From: Pseudomonadota bacterium
GTDB taxonomy: Bacteria > Chloroflexota > UBA5177 > JAJPKF01
DNA length: 64,000 bases
Assembly: GCA_021323865.1 (NCBI GenBank)
Contig: JAJPKF010000020.1
Coordinates: forward strand, 186,001-250,000
Direction: 5' to 3'
Shown here: positions 54,011 to 63,044 of the stretch, one piece after another
Position numbering within the stretch: position 1 is the first letter of the stretch
How the letters are laid out: each line of letters begins with the position of its first letter
Position numbers and translations under genes: made by a program
The notes under the pieces: generated by a model
What the model was told of the DNA's origin: nothing
Seen by the model: the letters and a program-made list of their open reading frames with translations, nothing else
The model's database searches: none

Positions 54011-54727
54011 TCAGATGCGTGCCCGTGAGAGCGCAGCTTGGAGCGACTGGACATAGGCTTCGCTGGTGACCGTCGCCCCCGAGACGAGATTGACGTTTGC
54101 GCTCTGAGCCTGCAGAGTCTCGTTTCTGAGTATCGGAATCGCCTGCTGGTTGATCGCCGCCGACATTTGGTTGCCCATCGGAGCTGACGCCGTGACGGAG
54201 GTGATTCTTCCCCGTGTAACGGTGATCGTGGTCTGGACGGTTCCGAAGGGCTCGTTCACGGCCGTACCGGCAAAACTGCTGCTGAGGGCTCCTGTGTGCC
54301 TGCCGCCCGGGTTGGGTGGCGGGACGGCAGGCGAGCCATGGGCAGGGGCGGAGCGAGACGTGGAGGTGGTAGTCGGGTGTCTGCGCACCCGGGCGTGGCC
54401 TCCGCCCCAGGCACCATCATTCCCGCTAGCGTCGTCCCCGCCACTCTCGTCGCTCATGGAGGAAGGCAGATGAATCGACGAGACGGCGCTTGAGGAGGAG
54501 CGCCTTTGGAAGACTGATTTCGTGCTCGGGGCAGCCGCAGGCTTGCCGGACGGACTCGGGGTCGCGGGAGGCCTTGTTGGGGGAAATGGTGCGGCGGAGG
54601 ACGCCGGCCCGGCCCCGGTCTGAGACGAGGGTTGGTTGAGGAACTCTACCGTCGCCGCCGCCGGAATCCCAGTGGCGGCCCCAATGACCAGCACCGGGAT
54701 GACTTGGTGCGCTTTGATTCGTGCCAT
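54011..54727 (-). CDS. FMN-binding electron-transfer protein, copy 1
   Basis: A 238-residue exported protein. An N-terminal membrane anchor (about residues 8-28) precedes a long Pro/Ser/Thr linker and a C-terminal FMN-binding domain as in NqrC/RnfG. The flavinylation motif is 'SGATVTSEAY' with T219 the likely residue receiving FMN by phosphoester bond, a modification made by ApbE. The AAAGGAGA site precedes the ATG. It follows its NADH-oxidoreductase gene by 28 bases. The linker is much longer than in copy 2. Confidence 0.85.
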   Translation of the reverse strand: MARIKAHQVIPVLVIGAATGIPAAATVEFLNQPSSQTGAGPASSAAPFPPTRPPATPSPSGKPAAAPSTKSVFQRRSSSSAVSSIHLPSSMSDESGGDDASGNDGAWGGGHARVRRHPTTTSTSRSAPAHGSPAVPPPNPGGRHTGALSSSFAGTAVNEPFGTVQTTITVTRGRITSVTASAPMGNQMSAAINQQAIPILRNETLQAQSANVNLVSGATVTSEAYVQSLQAALSRARI

Positions 54728-54755
54728 GACTGGATTCTCCTTTGTTACGGATTGT

Positions 54756-56195
54756 TTACAGGCTGAAATCGTCTCGATGAATACGGACGGGTGGTACGCC
54801 CACCCGGCGAAGGCTGTCTTCTATAAGCGCCATCATGGCGGGCGGTCCACAGAGGTAGACATCTCGCCTCCGGATGTCTGGAATCAGACGGCGCAGATGC
54901 CGGGGTGTGAGGAATTCGCTGTTCTCCGGGCGGGAGCGATCGCCGGTCAGGTAGTGAAGCTCGGCGCATCGCTCAGCCGCGAGCATTTCCAGCTCGTGGC
55001 GGAAAATGAGATCATCGTACCGGCTGGCTCGGTAAATGACGGCAATGTCGCCCCGCATAGACTCCAGGAGCGCCCGGATGGGAGTGATACCAACGCCGCC
55101 GGCGATCAGCGCGACCCTGTCGCCGATGCGGGCACCGACCGTGAACGACCCGAATGGCCCCTCGGCAATAACCCGGGTCCCAGGCCGGATCAGGCCCGCT
55201 CTCCGGCTGAAGTCTCCGAGATCCTTTATCGTGATTCTCAATGACCGACCGTCGGGGGCTTCCGAAAGTGAGAACGGGTGCGACTCCCACCACCGGTGTC
55301 GATCCAGGAAGCGCCACTGGAAGAACTGCCCCGCATGCGCGTTGAGATATTCCAAGTGGCGTCCCACGATCCGAATGGAAACCACCCCCTCGCCCTCCGG
55401 TACAACCTCGGCCACCCGCAACTGATGCAGCCAACTGCGAAGCGCCGGCTGAAGGAAGCGGAAGATGATGACAAGCTGAAGCGTGAAGACATAGAGGCCG
55501 GTCCAGAGCATCGTCACCAAGGGGTTGCTGAAGACCACCATGCCGGTCGGAATCTGATGAAACCACGTGAGGAGCGCGCCCACATACGCGGCGAGGTGAA
55601 CGGCGTACCAGGTCTCATACCGGAGACGCCGTTTCACGATGACGACCGACGTCACGACTACCAGGATGAGGAGAGCCGTGCCGATAACCGCTGCCACCAT
55701 GGCGTGGTAGCCCGTCACGAACACCGCGAGCTGAGTCCCGATAGGGATCTTAGACAGCAAAGCATAGCCGGATGTAATCAGGGCGATGTGAGCGAGTATC
55801 AGACCAAGGCAGACCTTCCCGTTGATGCGGTGCAAGGCTGTGAGTCGGTCGAAGCCCGCAACCCATTCGAAGAAGGGCAGTCGGGCCAGAGACAGGATCT
55901 GCAAGAGCAGTAGATACGCTCCGAAGAGGCCGGTAAGGCGGCCTGCACTAATAAGGAGAGTTGCCGTGTTTGTGACGCCCGTTAAGCCGCCACTATGCGC
56001 CCAGATGCCGATGATCACCCCGCCCACGGCGAGCAGGACAAGACGGATGATCCATCCCATCGCCGATTTGGCGGCCCGGATGAGTGCGGTACTGGTCGTC
56101 TGGGGACCCTCGCGATTGGCTTGCACGGATCCGGCGGTAGGGGTGGCCCACCGAAGCCACGGCCGATGCTGGGCTTGTTCGAGTGTGGTACTCAA
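54756..56195 (-). CDS. Ferric-reductase-like transmembrane NAD(P)H:FAD oxidoreductase, copy 1
   Basis: A 479-residue protein with six membrane segments and His residues in 'TALHRINGKVCLGLILAHI' and 'WYAVHLAAYVGALLTWFHQ', suited to bind two hemes. A cytoplasmic reductase domain follows: FAD site 'ESHPFSLSEAP', 'GPFGSF', NAD(P) loop 'IAGGVGITPIRALLE' and terminal 'YLCGPPAMM'. It can carry electrons from NAD(P)H across the membrane to an outer acceptor, probably the FMN protein next to it. The TTG start has a GGAGGGG site five bases away. It is paralogous to the gene at 56693. Confidence 0.87.
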   Translation of the reverse strand: MSTTLEQAQHRPWLRWATPTAGSVQANREGPQTTSTALIRAAKSAMGWIIRLVLLAVGGVIIGIWAHSGGLTGVTNTATLLISAGRLTGLFGAYLLLLQILSLARLPFFEWVAGFDRLTALHRINGKVCLGLILAHIALITSGYALLSKIPIGTQLAVFVTGYHAMVAAVIGTALLILVVVTSVVIVKRRLRYETWYAVHLAAYVGALLTWFHQIPTGMVVFSNPLVTMLWTGLYVFTLQLVIIFRFLQPALRSWLHQLRVAEVVPEGEGVVSIRIVGRHLEYLNAHAGQFFQWRFLDRHRWWESHPFSLSEAPDGRSLRITIKDLGDFSRRAGLIRPGTRVIAEGPFGSFTVGARIGDRVALIAGGVGITPIRALLESMRGDIAVIYRASRYDDLIFRHELEMLAAERCAELHYLTGDRSRPENSEFLTPRHLRRLIPDIRRRDVYLCGPPAMMALIEDSLRRVGVPPVRIHRDDFSL

Positions 56196-56647
56196 TCTGA
56201 CCCCTCCATTTCGCCTTCGGTGTTTATTTCCAAAGGCTGCTTCTACCTTCACCGTAGAAAGGGGGCATGACAGGCGCGTGAGAAGTTCATGATCATTTGA
56301 TGAGCATCTACCATTCAGAGCCTGTCGACTACCCGGTGCATTCGCGAAGTAGTTCGGTTGCGTTCGAAACGCGCGGACAGGGTGACGGCATGTGGCGCTC
56401 CCCGACTCGAGGGAAGCTCAGTACAACTTGATCGTCGGGGCCAGTCCCAATGGCCGATGGTGCCATTCCGGTTAAGGCGGTGCCATGCTGACGGTGCTTC
56501 CCCCAACGCGGCACCGGAGCCAGAGACTGCTGGGCGACACGTCTTCACACCAGACCCGCAAGCTCCCACTGCCCTGCGTGGCGCCATCTTTGCCATGGTC
56601 CGGCTGCCGCTCCAAGATGGCGCTAATGCGGTCCAGGCATAGTCATC
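56196..56647. other. Divergent control region between the two reductase genes
   Basis: A stretch of 452 bases with no convincing gene. It separates oppositely oriented paralogues, so it should hold promoters for both. It contains the inverted repeat at 56241-56259. I see no riboswitch-like conserved core such as an FMN aptamer. Confidence 0.5.
56241..56259. promoter_or_regulatory. Inverted repeat upstream of reductase copy 1
   Basis: TTCTAC and GTAGAA flank a 7-base spacer, a perfect 19-base dyad located 46 bases before the TTG start of the minus-strand reductase gene. It is of operator size; no cognate regulator is identified. Confidence 0.3.
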
Positions 56648-56692
56648 GTGAGGGGGAGAAAGCGAGCGACAGATGTCTACTACGGCAGGCAC

Positions 56693-58147
56693 ATGAACCC
56701 GACGGTCCGTTCGACCAGGATGCGGCCTGCTCGCAAGCCAGCCCGGACCACCTCTCGTGCAAGGACCTCGCAGGGCCGGCCGCCATCCACCGAGGAGATC
56801 GTCCGACGCAACGCGGCGAGGCTTCGTTGGAAGGGATTCTGTCTCCGGATACTCCAGGCTCTATTGATCGCAGGCCTCACGGCCATTGTCTGGTTGTGGT
56901 GGCGTGATGGCGGGATCAGCGGCGTCCACAACGTCGGCGAGGGATTCACAAGCTTCGGTCGAATCACGGGCCTCATCGCCGGGTACCTCCTCGCTCTGCA
57001 GGTACTGCTGCTGGCGCGCCTTCCGGTTCTCGAGTGGACCGCGGGATTCGACCGCCTGACCCGATGGCACGGACTCAATGGAAAGGCCACTTTTTACGTC
57101 ATCGTCGCTCATGTTGTCTTGATAACCATCGGCTACGCGATGACACGAGGCGTCTCAATCTTTGCCGAGATCCCGCTATTGCTCTCGGGGTACTACGGCA
57201 TGGTGGCCGCCGTCATCGGAACGGCGTTCCTAATCGTGGTATCTGGTACCTCGATCGCCATCGTGCGTGGCCGCGTCCGCTACGAGTGGTGGTACCTCGT
57301 TCACCTGCTCACCTACGTCGGACTCGCCTTGGTTTGGTTCCATGAGACGGCGACCGGGCTGGACTTCATCGCGAATCCCTGGGCGACCGCCTGGTGGACG
57401 GGCTTGTATCTACTGACTCTGCAGCTCCTGATCCTGTTCCGCATCGCACAGCCCGTCATTCGTGCCTTCGTGCACCAGCTTCGGGTTACCAGAGTGGTGA
57501 CCGAAGCTCCCGGGGTCGTGTCCGTCCACATGACGGGCAAGCACCTCGACTGGCTCAGCCCGCGCGCCGGGCAGTTCTTTCTGTGGCGCTTCCTGGCGCC
57601 GGGGCTGGCGCTCGAGTCCCACCCGTTTTCGCTGTCGGCGGCCCCCGACGGGAAGGCATTTCGCATCACCGTACGGCAGTTGGGAGACTTTACGAGAAAG
57701 CTCTCGACCCTGCGACAGGGAACTCGGGTGTTTGCCGAAGGCCCATTCGGGGGGGTTACGGAAGACACCCGGTCGCATACCGGGGTGGCCCTCATTGCCG
57801 GAGGCATCGGCATCACGCCATTGCGGGCGATGGCGGGAGTGCTGACCGGCGACGTCGTGCTCATCTATCGAGTGCTGCACGACAGCGACATCGTGTTTCG
57901 CGAAGAGCTTGAAGCCCTTGCCTCCCGAAGGCATTTCAAGATTCACTATGTTGTCGGCGATCACCGGGATCCAAAGAACCGAGACCTGCTATCGCCGGAT
58001 CATTTGCGCAGGATGGTGCCCGATCTGGCCAGGCGAGACGTCTATCTCTGCGGCCCACCTGCTATGGTGGACACCTTGGAGCCAAACATTCGAGCCGCGG
58101 GTGTATCTTCCGCACACATTCACGTCGAGCGCTTCGCGCTCGCCTAG
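56693..58147 (+). CDS. Ferric-reductase-like transmembrane NAD(P)H:FAD oxidoreductase, copy 2
   Basis: A 484-residue paralogue of copy 1 with a longer, Arg-rich N-terminus. Membrane heme-site candidates are His in 'WHGLNGKATFYVIVAHVVL' and 'YLVHLLTYVGLALVWFHE'. The reductase part has 'ESHPFSLSAAP', 'GPFGGV', 'IAGGIGITPLRAM' and 'YLCGPPAMV'. It lies 9 bases upstream of its FMN-protein gene. Start choice between ATG 56693 and GTG 56648 is uncertain. This copy belongs to the complete module, with an intact ApbE gene just beyond. Confidence 0.87.
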   Translation: MNPTVRSTRMRPARKPARTTSRARTSQGRPPSTEEIVRRNAARLRWKGFCLRILQALLIAGLTAIVWLWWRDGGISGVHNVGEGFTSFGRITGLIAGYLLALQVLLLARLPVLEWTAGFDRLTRWHGLNGKATFYVIVAHVVLITIGYAMTRGVSIFAEIPLLLSGYYGMVAAVIGTAFLIVVSGTSIAIVRGRVRYEWWYLVHLLTYVGLALVWFHETATGLDFIANPWATAWWTGLYLLTLQLLILFRIAQPVIRAFVHQLRVTRVVTEAPGVVSVHMTGKHLDWLSPRAGQFFLWRFLAPGLALESHPFSLSAAPDGKAFRITVRQLGDFTRKLSTLRQGTRVFAEGPFGGVTEDTRSHTGVALIAGGIGITPLRAMAGVLTGDVVLIYRVLHDSDIVFREELEALASRRHFKIHYVVGDHRDPKNRDLLSPDHLRRMVPDLARRDVYLCGPPAMVDTLEPNIRAAGVSSAHIHVERFALA

Positions 58148-58156
58148 GGAGCAGTT

Positions 58157-58624
58157 ATGAAGGGTCACCGCATTGTTTCCACCATCCTCGCCGCCGCAGG
58201 CCTCGTGCTGCCGGTGGGAATCACGATGGAGATCCTCTCTCACGTCGGTTTAAGCAGGGTCTCCGCTCCGCCGTCGACCGGAGCCGGCGGTTCGGCGTCC
58301 CCACCTGGTCGTAGGGGGGGACCGCCATCATCCGGCGGTCAGCGCCCCTCCGGCTCTTTCAGTGGCCCGGTCGTCCAAGGCATGTTTGGCCCCGTTCAGG
58401 CTCGCATCACCGTCCTCGGTGGCAGAATTACCAACATCGCCATCAGCGCACCGAAAGACAACCCGACATCGCAATACATCAACTCGATCGCCGTTCCCCT
58501 CCTGCGCAAGGAAACATTGCGAGTGCAGAGCGCCAACATCAACGCGGTTTCTGGTGCAACCGTGACGAGCGAGGCGTATTACCAGTCGCTGGTCTCCGCC
58601 CTGAAAAAGGCGCATATCGCTTAG
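58157..58624 (+). CDS. FMN-binding electron-transfer protein, copy 2
   Basis: A 155-residue exported protein with an N-terminal membrane anchor (about 8-28), a short Gly/Ser/Pro linker and an FMN-binding domain. The flavinylation motif is 'SGATVTSEAY', with T135 the likely attachment residue. It follows the reductase gene by 9 bases and converges on the ApbE gene, which would install its FMN. Together they form a NAD(P)H-to-outside electron path. Confidence 0.87.
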   Translation: MKGHRIVSTILAAAGLVLPVGITMEILSHVGLSRVSAPPSTGAGGSASPPGRRGGPPSSGGQRPSGSFSGPVVQGMFGPVQARITVLGGRITNIAISAPKDNPTSQYINSIAVPLLRKETLRVQSANINAVSGATVTSEAYYQSLVSALKKAHIA

Positions 58625-58629
58625 ACTGC

Positions 58630-59616
58630 TCATGGGGCAACGGAGTTCTCGGGTGTAGGCGGCTCCCCAAACACGCGTTCGTCCGGGAAGCCAGGCGTCA
58701 TGGTGACGGTCTGATCCTCCTCGATGACCATGGCATCCCAAGCCACCAGATGTGCCACCCAGTCCACTGCGTCCCGCCCCATGGCGAACGCCGCTGTGGC
58801 GAAGGCATCGGCAGTGCCAAGCTCTGGGCCAGTGATCGTGACGGAGAGGAGACCCGACGGGGACTTTCCCGTGAGAGGATTGTGAATGTGCGCGCCTCGC
58901 TCATAGGCGCCGGAGGTGGCAATTGACAGGTCGCTACCCACCACCACGGCTGCCAGCATGCCGCGTTCCAGAGGGTGTTGGATCCCGACCTTCCAATCCC
59001 TCTCACCCTGAGGCGATCCGGCAACGATCACATCCCCACCGGCGTTGACACAGAAATTGCTCGCTCCTCCCTTCCGCAGGATCTCGGCGGCGCGATCTAC
59101 CGACCACCCCTTTACGTATCCTGATGGGTCGACTCCCTCGCCATCCGGCCGCCTGATGTCGAAGTATCCACCAGTCTCCTGACGCAGCTGCTCACACCGG
59201 TCGAGTACCTCAACCACCTCGGCCGTGAGCTGACTGGCGTCCAGCTCGGCCCGGTTGAACCGCATGACCTCGCTCTCGGATTTGTAGGTACTAAACACAT
59301 CGTCGACATGCCGCAGCCAGTCGAACGCGTCCTCGAGAACGCCAGGCGCCATATCGAGGTCATGAACCTCGATGCCGATGGGCATACCCATGACCTGCTC
59401 GACTCGATTGAGCTGAGGAGGAAGCGGCCGAGCTGGAGCGGGTGCAGACGGATTAACCCTCGCCGGCAGGCGACGGAAGAGCGGTGTCAGCGGGAAGCCT
59501 CGGCCGGATCCCCGGGTCGGGGTGCGTCCATCCTCCGTCCATTTGCGGAGGCCTCGATCAACGTTTGGACTCGCCGGCGCCGCGTCTCCTCCCGCTTCGC
59601 GCTCATAACCCACCAT
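58630..59616 (-). CDS. apbE: FAD:protein FMN transferase (ApbE)
   Basis: A flavin transferase that attaches FMN from FAD to Thr in exported proteins. Motifs are 'MGMPIGIEVHDLD', 'FSTYKSESEVMRFN', 'YVKGWSVDRAAEIL', 'NAGGDVIVAGSP', 'ATSGAYERGAHIHNPLTG' and the metal-binding 'GTADAFATAAFAMG'. The reading frame runs up to 59616, overlapping the YdeI-family gene by 130 bases, but homology begins near residue 70. The true start is unclear; an ATG at 59391 would remove part of the conserved N-terminus. It can serve both FMN proteins in this window. Confidence 0.88.
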   Translation of the reverse strand: MVGYEREAGGDAAPASPNVDRGLRKWTEDGRTPTRGSGRGFPLTPLFRRLPARVNPSAPAPARPLPPQLNRVEQVMGMPIGIEVHDLDMAPGVLEDAFDWLRHVDDVFSTYKSESEVMRFNRAELDASQLTAEVVEVLDRCEQLRQETGGYFDIRRPDGEGVDPSGYVKGWSVDRAAEILRKGGASNFCVNAGGDVIVAGSPQGERDWKVGIQHPLERGMLAAVVVGSDLSIATSGAYERGAHIHNPLTGKSPSGLLSVTITGPELGTADAFATAAFAMGRDAVDWVAHLVAWDAMVIEEDQTVTMTPGFPDERVFGEPPTPENSVAP

Positions 59617-60098
59617 GCCGCGGCTTTTCGATATGAGGCCGATTGCGCCCCAAACCAGGAACGCGCCGCCTCATTCGCATCGAGGAGCGATCGGTACTCC
59701 GGGGCCAGCTCAGCCACGCGCCGCTCGTATGAGTACTCCCGATCCCGTTGGATGTCGCGCGCCTCGTACGCACGACGGCCGGAGGCATGGACTCGACCCA
59801 TCGCCTCCAGTTCGGCGAATCGCCCGGTGTTGCGCTCGCTCCAACGGCTACGCCGGCTTCTGGGCGTGAAGCGATGGCAATAGGTCTCCGCGTCGAGCGG
59901 CTTCTGAATGCCGTCGATCCACCCGAAGCACAACGCCTCGTCTACCGCGTCGACATAGCTGATCGAGGGCAATTGCGAAGACTTCTTGCGGAACGCGACC
60001 CAAACCTCATCGGCCCGATCGTGGTTGGCCCGAAGCCACTCTCGGAATTCCTCCGCCGTCAGGAAGAACTGGACGTCGCGCGGGGCAAGCACCGCCAT
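59487..60098 (-). CDS. YdeI/OmpD-associated family protein
   Basis: A 203-residue cytoplasmic protein. Family features are 'REWLRANHDRADEVWVAFRKK', 'SYVDAVDEALCFGWIDGIQKPLD', 'YCHRFTPRSRRSRWSERN' and the basic C-terminal 'WVMSAKREETRRRRV'. The function of the family is not established; some members affect resistance to peptides. Its start abuts the stop of the ABC ATPase gene upstream, suggesting read-through from that operon. Confidence 0.85.
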   Translation of the reverse strand: MAVLAPRDVQFFLTAEEFREWLRANHDRADEVWVAFRKKSSQLPSISYVDAVDEALCFGWIDGIQKPLDAETYCHRFTPRSRRSRWSERNTGRFAELEAMGRVHASGRRAYEARDIQRDREYSYERRVAELAPEYRSLLDANEAARSWFGAQSASYRKAAAWWVMSAKREETRRRRVQTLIEASANGRRMDAPRPGDPAEASR

Positions 60099-61094
60099 CT
60101 ACGAGTCTGCCTGGGCGACGTGGCAGGCGGCGAGGTGCGCCGGGCGAAGCCTACGAAGTGGCGGGGTCTGCTGGGAACAGACCGGCTGGGCAACGGGGCA
60201 GCGCCACCGGAAGCGACAACCTTCACCGGGGTCGATCACACGTGGTGGCTCTCCGCTGTCGGACGAAACCGGCTCATCGAGGTCATAGGGGTCGGGTACG
60301 GCTGAGAGGAGCAGCTGGGTGTAGGGATGCTTCGGGAATTGCAGGACGTCTTCGGTCGGCCCCTGCTCCACCACCCGCCCCGCGTACATAACCAAGAGAC
60401 GGTCGGCAATATAGCGCGCACTGGCGATGTCGTGGGTGATGTACAGGAAGGACACGCCCTCTCGCACTCGCAGTTCTTGCATCAGATTCAGCACGCCGAT
60501 ACGTATGGAGACGTCGAGCATGGAGACCGGCTCATCGGCCAGGATGAGCTTCGGACGGCAGGCCAGGGCCTGGGCGAACCCGAATCGCTGACGCTGGCCG
60601 CCGGACAGCTCGTACGGATACTTGCGCAGCATCTCATCGCCGGGCGTGAGCCCGACCTCTTCCAACAGGCCGGCGGCCATCTCGCGCCGCTTTGTTGTTG
60701 ACTGCCTCGGATGGTGAAGCTTGAGAGCACGTAGGAGGCCGTGGGAGGCGCGAAAAACGGGGTTCAGCGAGCTGTAGGGATCTTGAAACACCATCTGAAC
60801 CTGGCGCCGGTATTCACGAAGGGGGATGCTGGAGGCCGTACGGCCCGCCAGATCGATGCTCCCGCTCGTTGGCTGATATACCCGCGCCAAGAGACGAGCC
60901 ACGGTGCTCTTGCCGCTGCCGCTCTCTCCAACCAGCGCGACGATCTCGCGCGGCGCGATTGTCAGATCAACGTCGTCGGCGGCATGAAGTGCGCCTCGTC
61001 GAAGAAAGCCACCCACCCGGAAATGTTTGGTTAACCCGTGGGCTTCGAGGAGCATGTCCTGGACAGCCTCGCGAGGCGGCGAGGGTTGGACCAA
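60099..61094 (-). CDS. Peptide-type ABC transporter ATPase, DppF-like (second importer)
   Basis: A 331-residue ATPase. Walker A 'GESGSGKSTVARLLA', Q-loop 'MVFQDPYSSLNPVF', signature 'LSGGQRQRFGFA', Walker B 'LILADEPVSMLD', switch 'YITHDIASA', and the C-terminal 'GCRFRWRCPVAQPVC'. The start is a TTG at 61094 or an ATG 39 bases inside. It lies 14 bases after the DppD-like gene. This importer differs from the first one in sequence, so it is a separate system. Confidence 0.9.
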   Translation of the reverse strand: MVQPSPPREAVQDMLLEAHGLTKHFRVGGFLRRGALHAADDVDLTIAPREIVALVGESGSGKSTVARLLARVYQPTSGSIDLAGRTASSIPLREYRRQVQMVFQDPYSSLNPVFRASHGLLRALKLHHPRQSTTKRREMAAGLLEEVGLTPGDEMLRKYPYELSGGQRQRFGFAQALACRPKLILADEPVSMLDVSIRIGVLNLMQELRVREGVSFLYITHDIASARYIADRLLVMYAGRVVEQGPTEDVLQFPKHPYTQLLLSAVPDPYDLDEPVSSDSGEPPRVIDPGEGCRFRWRCPVAQPVCSQQTPPLRRLRPAHLAACHVAQADS

Positions 61095-61108
61095 CGATGC
61101 TTCCTTGA

Positions 61109-62110
61109 TCAGGTGCCTGCCATCAGCGGCTCATTTTCGGTGACTGCCGGGCCATAGAGGAAGCAGCGCACGGCATCTTCTCCCCGCGGGGAGTACAAAT
61201 CCGGCGGGTCCTGAGTGCAGACAGGCATGACATGGGGACAGCGAGGATTGAACCGACACCCTTGAGGGGGGAACCGGAGATCAGGCGGGCGACCCGGAAT
61301 ACCCTTCAGCTCCTGCTTAGGACCTCGGACCGATGGGTAGGCACGGAGCAAGCCTTGAGTGTACGGGTGCTTGGGATCATCAAAAACCTCTCTGGTGGAA
61401 GCAAGCTCGACCATCTGTCCCGCGTACATGATGGCCATCCGATCGGCATAACGCCCCACGAGCGACATGTCGTGAGTCACGAAGATGACGGCAAAGCCCA
61501 GCTTGCGCTGCAGCTCCTTGAGCTGGATCATGAGTGACCGCTGGGCCACCACGTCGAGGGCCGAGGTTGGCTCATCCGCCAGGATTAGCTCCGGGGTAAA
61601 CAACAGGGCCATGGCGATCATGGCTCGCTGCCGCATGCCGCCAGAAAGCTGGTGGGGATAGCTGACCAGGTGCACCGGGTCGATTCCGACCAGCCGTAGC
61701 ATTTCGGCAGCGCGTGCCTTGGCCTGCCGCTTATCGGCTCGCTCGTGAGCAGCCATCGCGTCCAGCAGCTGGGCCTCCACGGTCAGGACCGGATTCAGCG
61801 CGTTCATCGAGCTCTGCATGACCACGGAAAAGTTGCGCCACCGGAGCCGGCGAAGCTGCTTCTCGCGCAGCAGAACCAGGTTCGCCCCCCGAAAGAGCAC
61901 TTCCCCTGAGACGATCTCCGCCGGCTCCATCAGCAGTCGGGAGATCGCAAACAGTAGAGTGGACTTTCCACACGCCGACTCCCCGACGAGGCCGAGGAAC
62001 TCCCCCGGATACACGCTCAGGTTGACGCCGTCTACTGCTCGCGTACTGACCGAGCCACCATACTCCACGGCCAGGTTTCGGACCTCAAGCAGCGGCTTGG
62101 GTTCGTCCAC
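61109..62110 (-). CDS. Peptide-type ABC transporter ATPase, DppD-like (second importer)
   Basis: A 333-residue ATPase. Walker A 'GESACGKSTLLFAI', Q-loop region 'VVMQSSMNALNPVL', signature 'LSGGMRQRAMIAMALL', Walker B 'LILADEPTSALD', switch 'FVTHDMSLVG', and tail 'GCRFNPRCPHVMPVC'. In the Q-loop the usual 'FQEP/DP' is 'MQSS', as in several oligopeptide transporters. GTG at 62110 with a GAGGAAGC site is chosen; it overlaps the permease gene by 26 bases. Confidence 0.9.
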   Translation of the reverse strand: MDEPKPLLEVRNLAVEYGGSVSTRAVDGVNLSVYPGEFLGLVGESACGKSTLLFAISRLLMEPAEIVSGEVLFRGANLVLLREKQLRRLRWRNFSVVMQSSMNALNPVLTVEAQLLDAMAAHERADKRQAKARAAEMLRLVGIDPVHLVSYPHQLSGGMRQRAMIAMALLFTPELILADEPTSALDVVAQRSLMIQLKELQRKLGFAVIFVTHDMSLVGRYADRMAIMYAGQMVELASTREVFDDPKHPYTQGLLRAYPSVRGPKQELKGIPGRPPDLRFPPQGCRFNPRCPHVMPVCTQDPPDLYSPRGEDAVRCFLYGPAVTENEPLMAGT

Positions 62111-63035
62111 GCTTCCTCTTCTTTGCGCGCAAGGCAGGATTACCGATCTCGTCGACGGCGTAGTTGATGAGCGCCACGCCGGCGCCCAAGAGGGCAATGC
62201 AGAGACCCGGTGCGATGACCCAGAGCGGGGAGCCGGACAGCAGCGCTTCCGAATTTTGGGCCCAGTAAAGCATGGTGCCCCAGCTCAGGTCGTTGGGATT
62301 GCCCAGGCCGATGAACTGCAGACCGGCCGCTGCGAGCACTCCATACAACGCCGCGCCCAGGAATATGGCGACGATGAGGCTGACCATGTTGGGGAGTACT
62401 TCCCAGAGGATGATGTATCCGGCGTGCTCCCCGCGGACGCGCGCCGATTCCAAGAAGTCACGGTTACGGAGCGAGAGGGCCTGAGGTCGGATCTGACGAG
62501 CGCCATACGACCACCCCGTAATGGAAATCACGGCGATCAGGACCCACATCCCTCCGCCCTGGGCGTACTTGGCGATGATGATCATCAACGGGAGTGCAGG
62601 GATCACCAGGAAGATGTCGGTGATCGAGGAGAGCACCCCGTCGACCGCACCGCCGAGATAGGCGGCCGTCACTCCAATCAGCACGGCCAGCACCGTGGCA
62701 AAGAGGCCGGCGAGAAAGCCAATGGCCAGTGTCTCGCGAGCGCCCCATATCAGCTGGGAGAAGATGTCCTGCCCTGATTGCGTCGTTCCCAGCAAGTGGG
62801 CGGCCGACGGTGCCGACGAGAGCGAGTACACGGCCGCGTTTGGATCGTACGGCGAGATGAGCGGGGCCAAGAGGGCCATGGCGACGAACCCGCCAAGAAT
62901 CACGACACCCAGCAGGACCTTGAGGTTGGAAGTTGCCATCGTGGCAACGCGCGCGACGGCGCCAAGAACCGACCCGCCTGGGGGGGCTCGCAGAATCTGC
63001 GTCGATGGCTCGTCGAGGGCGACATGCTGATACAT
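62085..63035 (-). CDS. Peptide-type ABC transporter permease, DppC-like (second importer)
   Basis: A 316-residue permease with a soluble N-terminus of about 35 residues and six membrane segments. 'HLLGTTQSGQDIFSQLIWGAR' is the subgroup motif. The coupling loop is 'DFLESARVRGEHAGYIILWEVLPN', acceptable though with some divergence. It follows the DppB-like gene by 9 bases. Confidence 0.9.
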   Translation of the reverse strand: MYQHVALDEPSTQILRAPPGGSVLGAVARVATMATSNLKVLLGVVILGGFVAMALLAPLISPYDPNAAVYSLSSAPSAAHLLGTTQSGQDIFSQLIWGARETLAIGFLAGLFATVLAVLIGVTAAYLGGAVDGVLSSITDIFLVIPALPLMIIIAKYAQGGGMWVLIAVISITGWSYGARQIRPQALSLRNRDFLESARVRGEHAGYIILWEVLPNMVSLIVAIFLGAALYGVLAAAGLQFIGLGNPNDLSWGTMLYWAQNSEALLSGSPLWVIAPGLCIALLGAGVALINYAVDEIGNPALRAKKRKRGRTQAAA

Positions 63036-63044
63036 GACTCGAGC

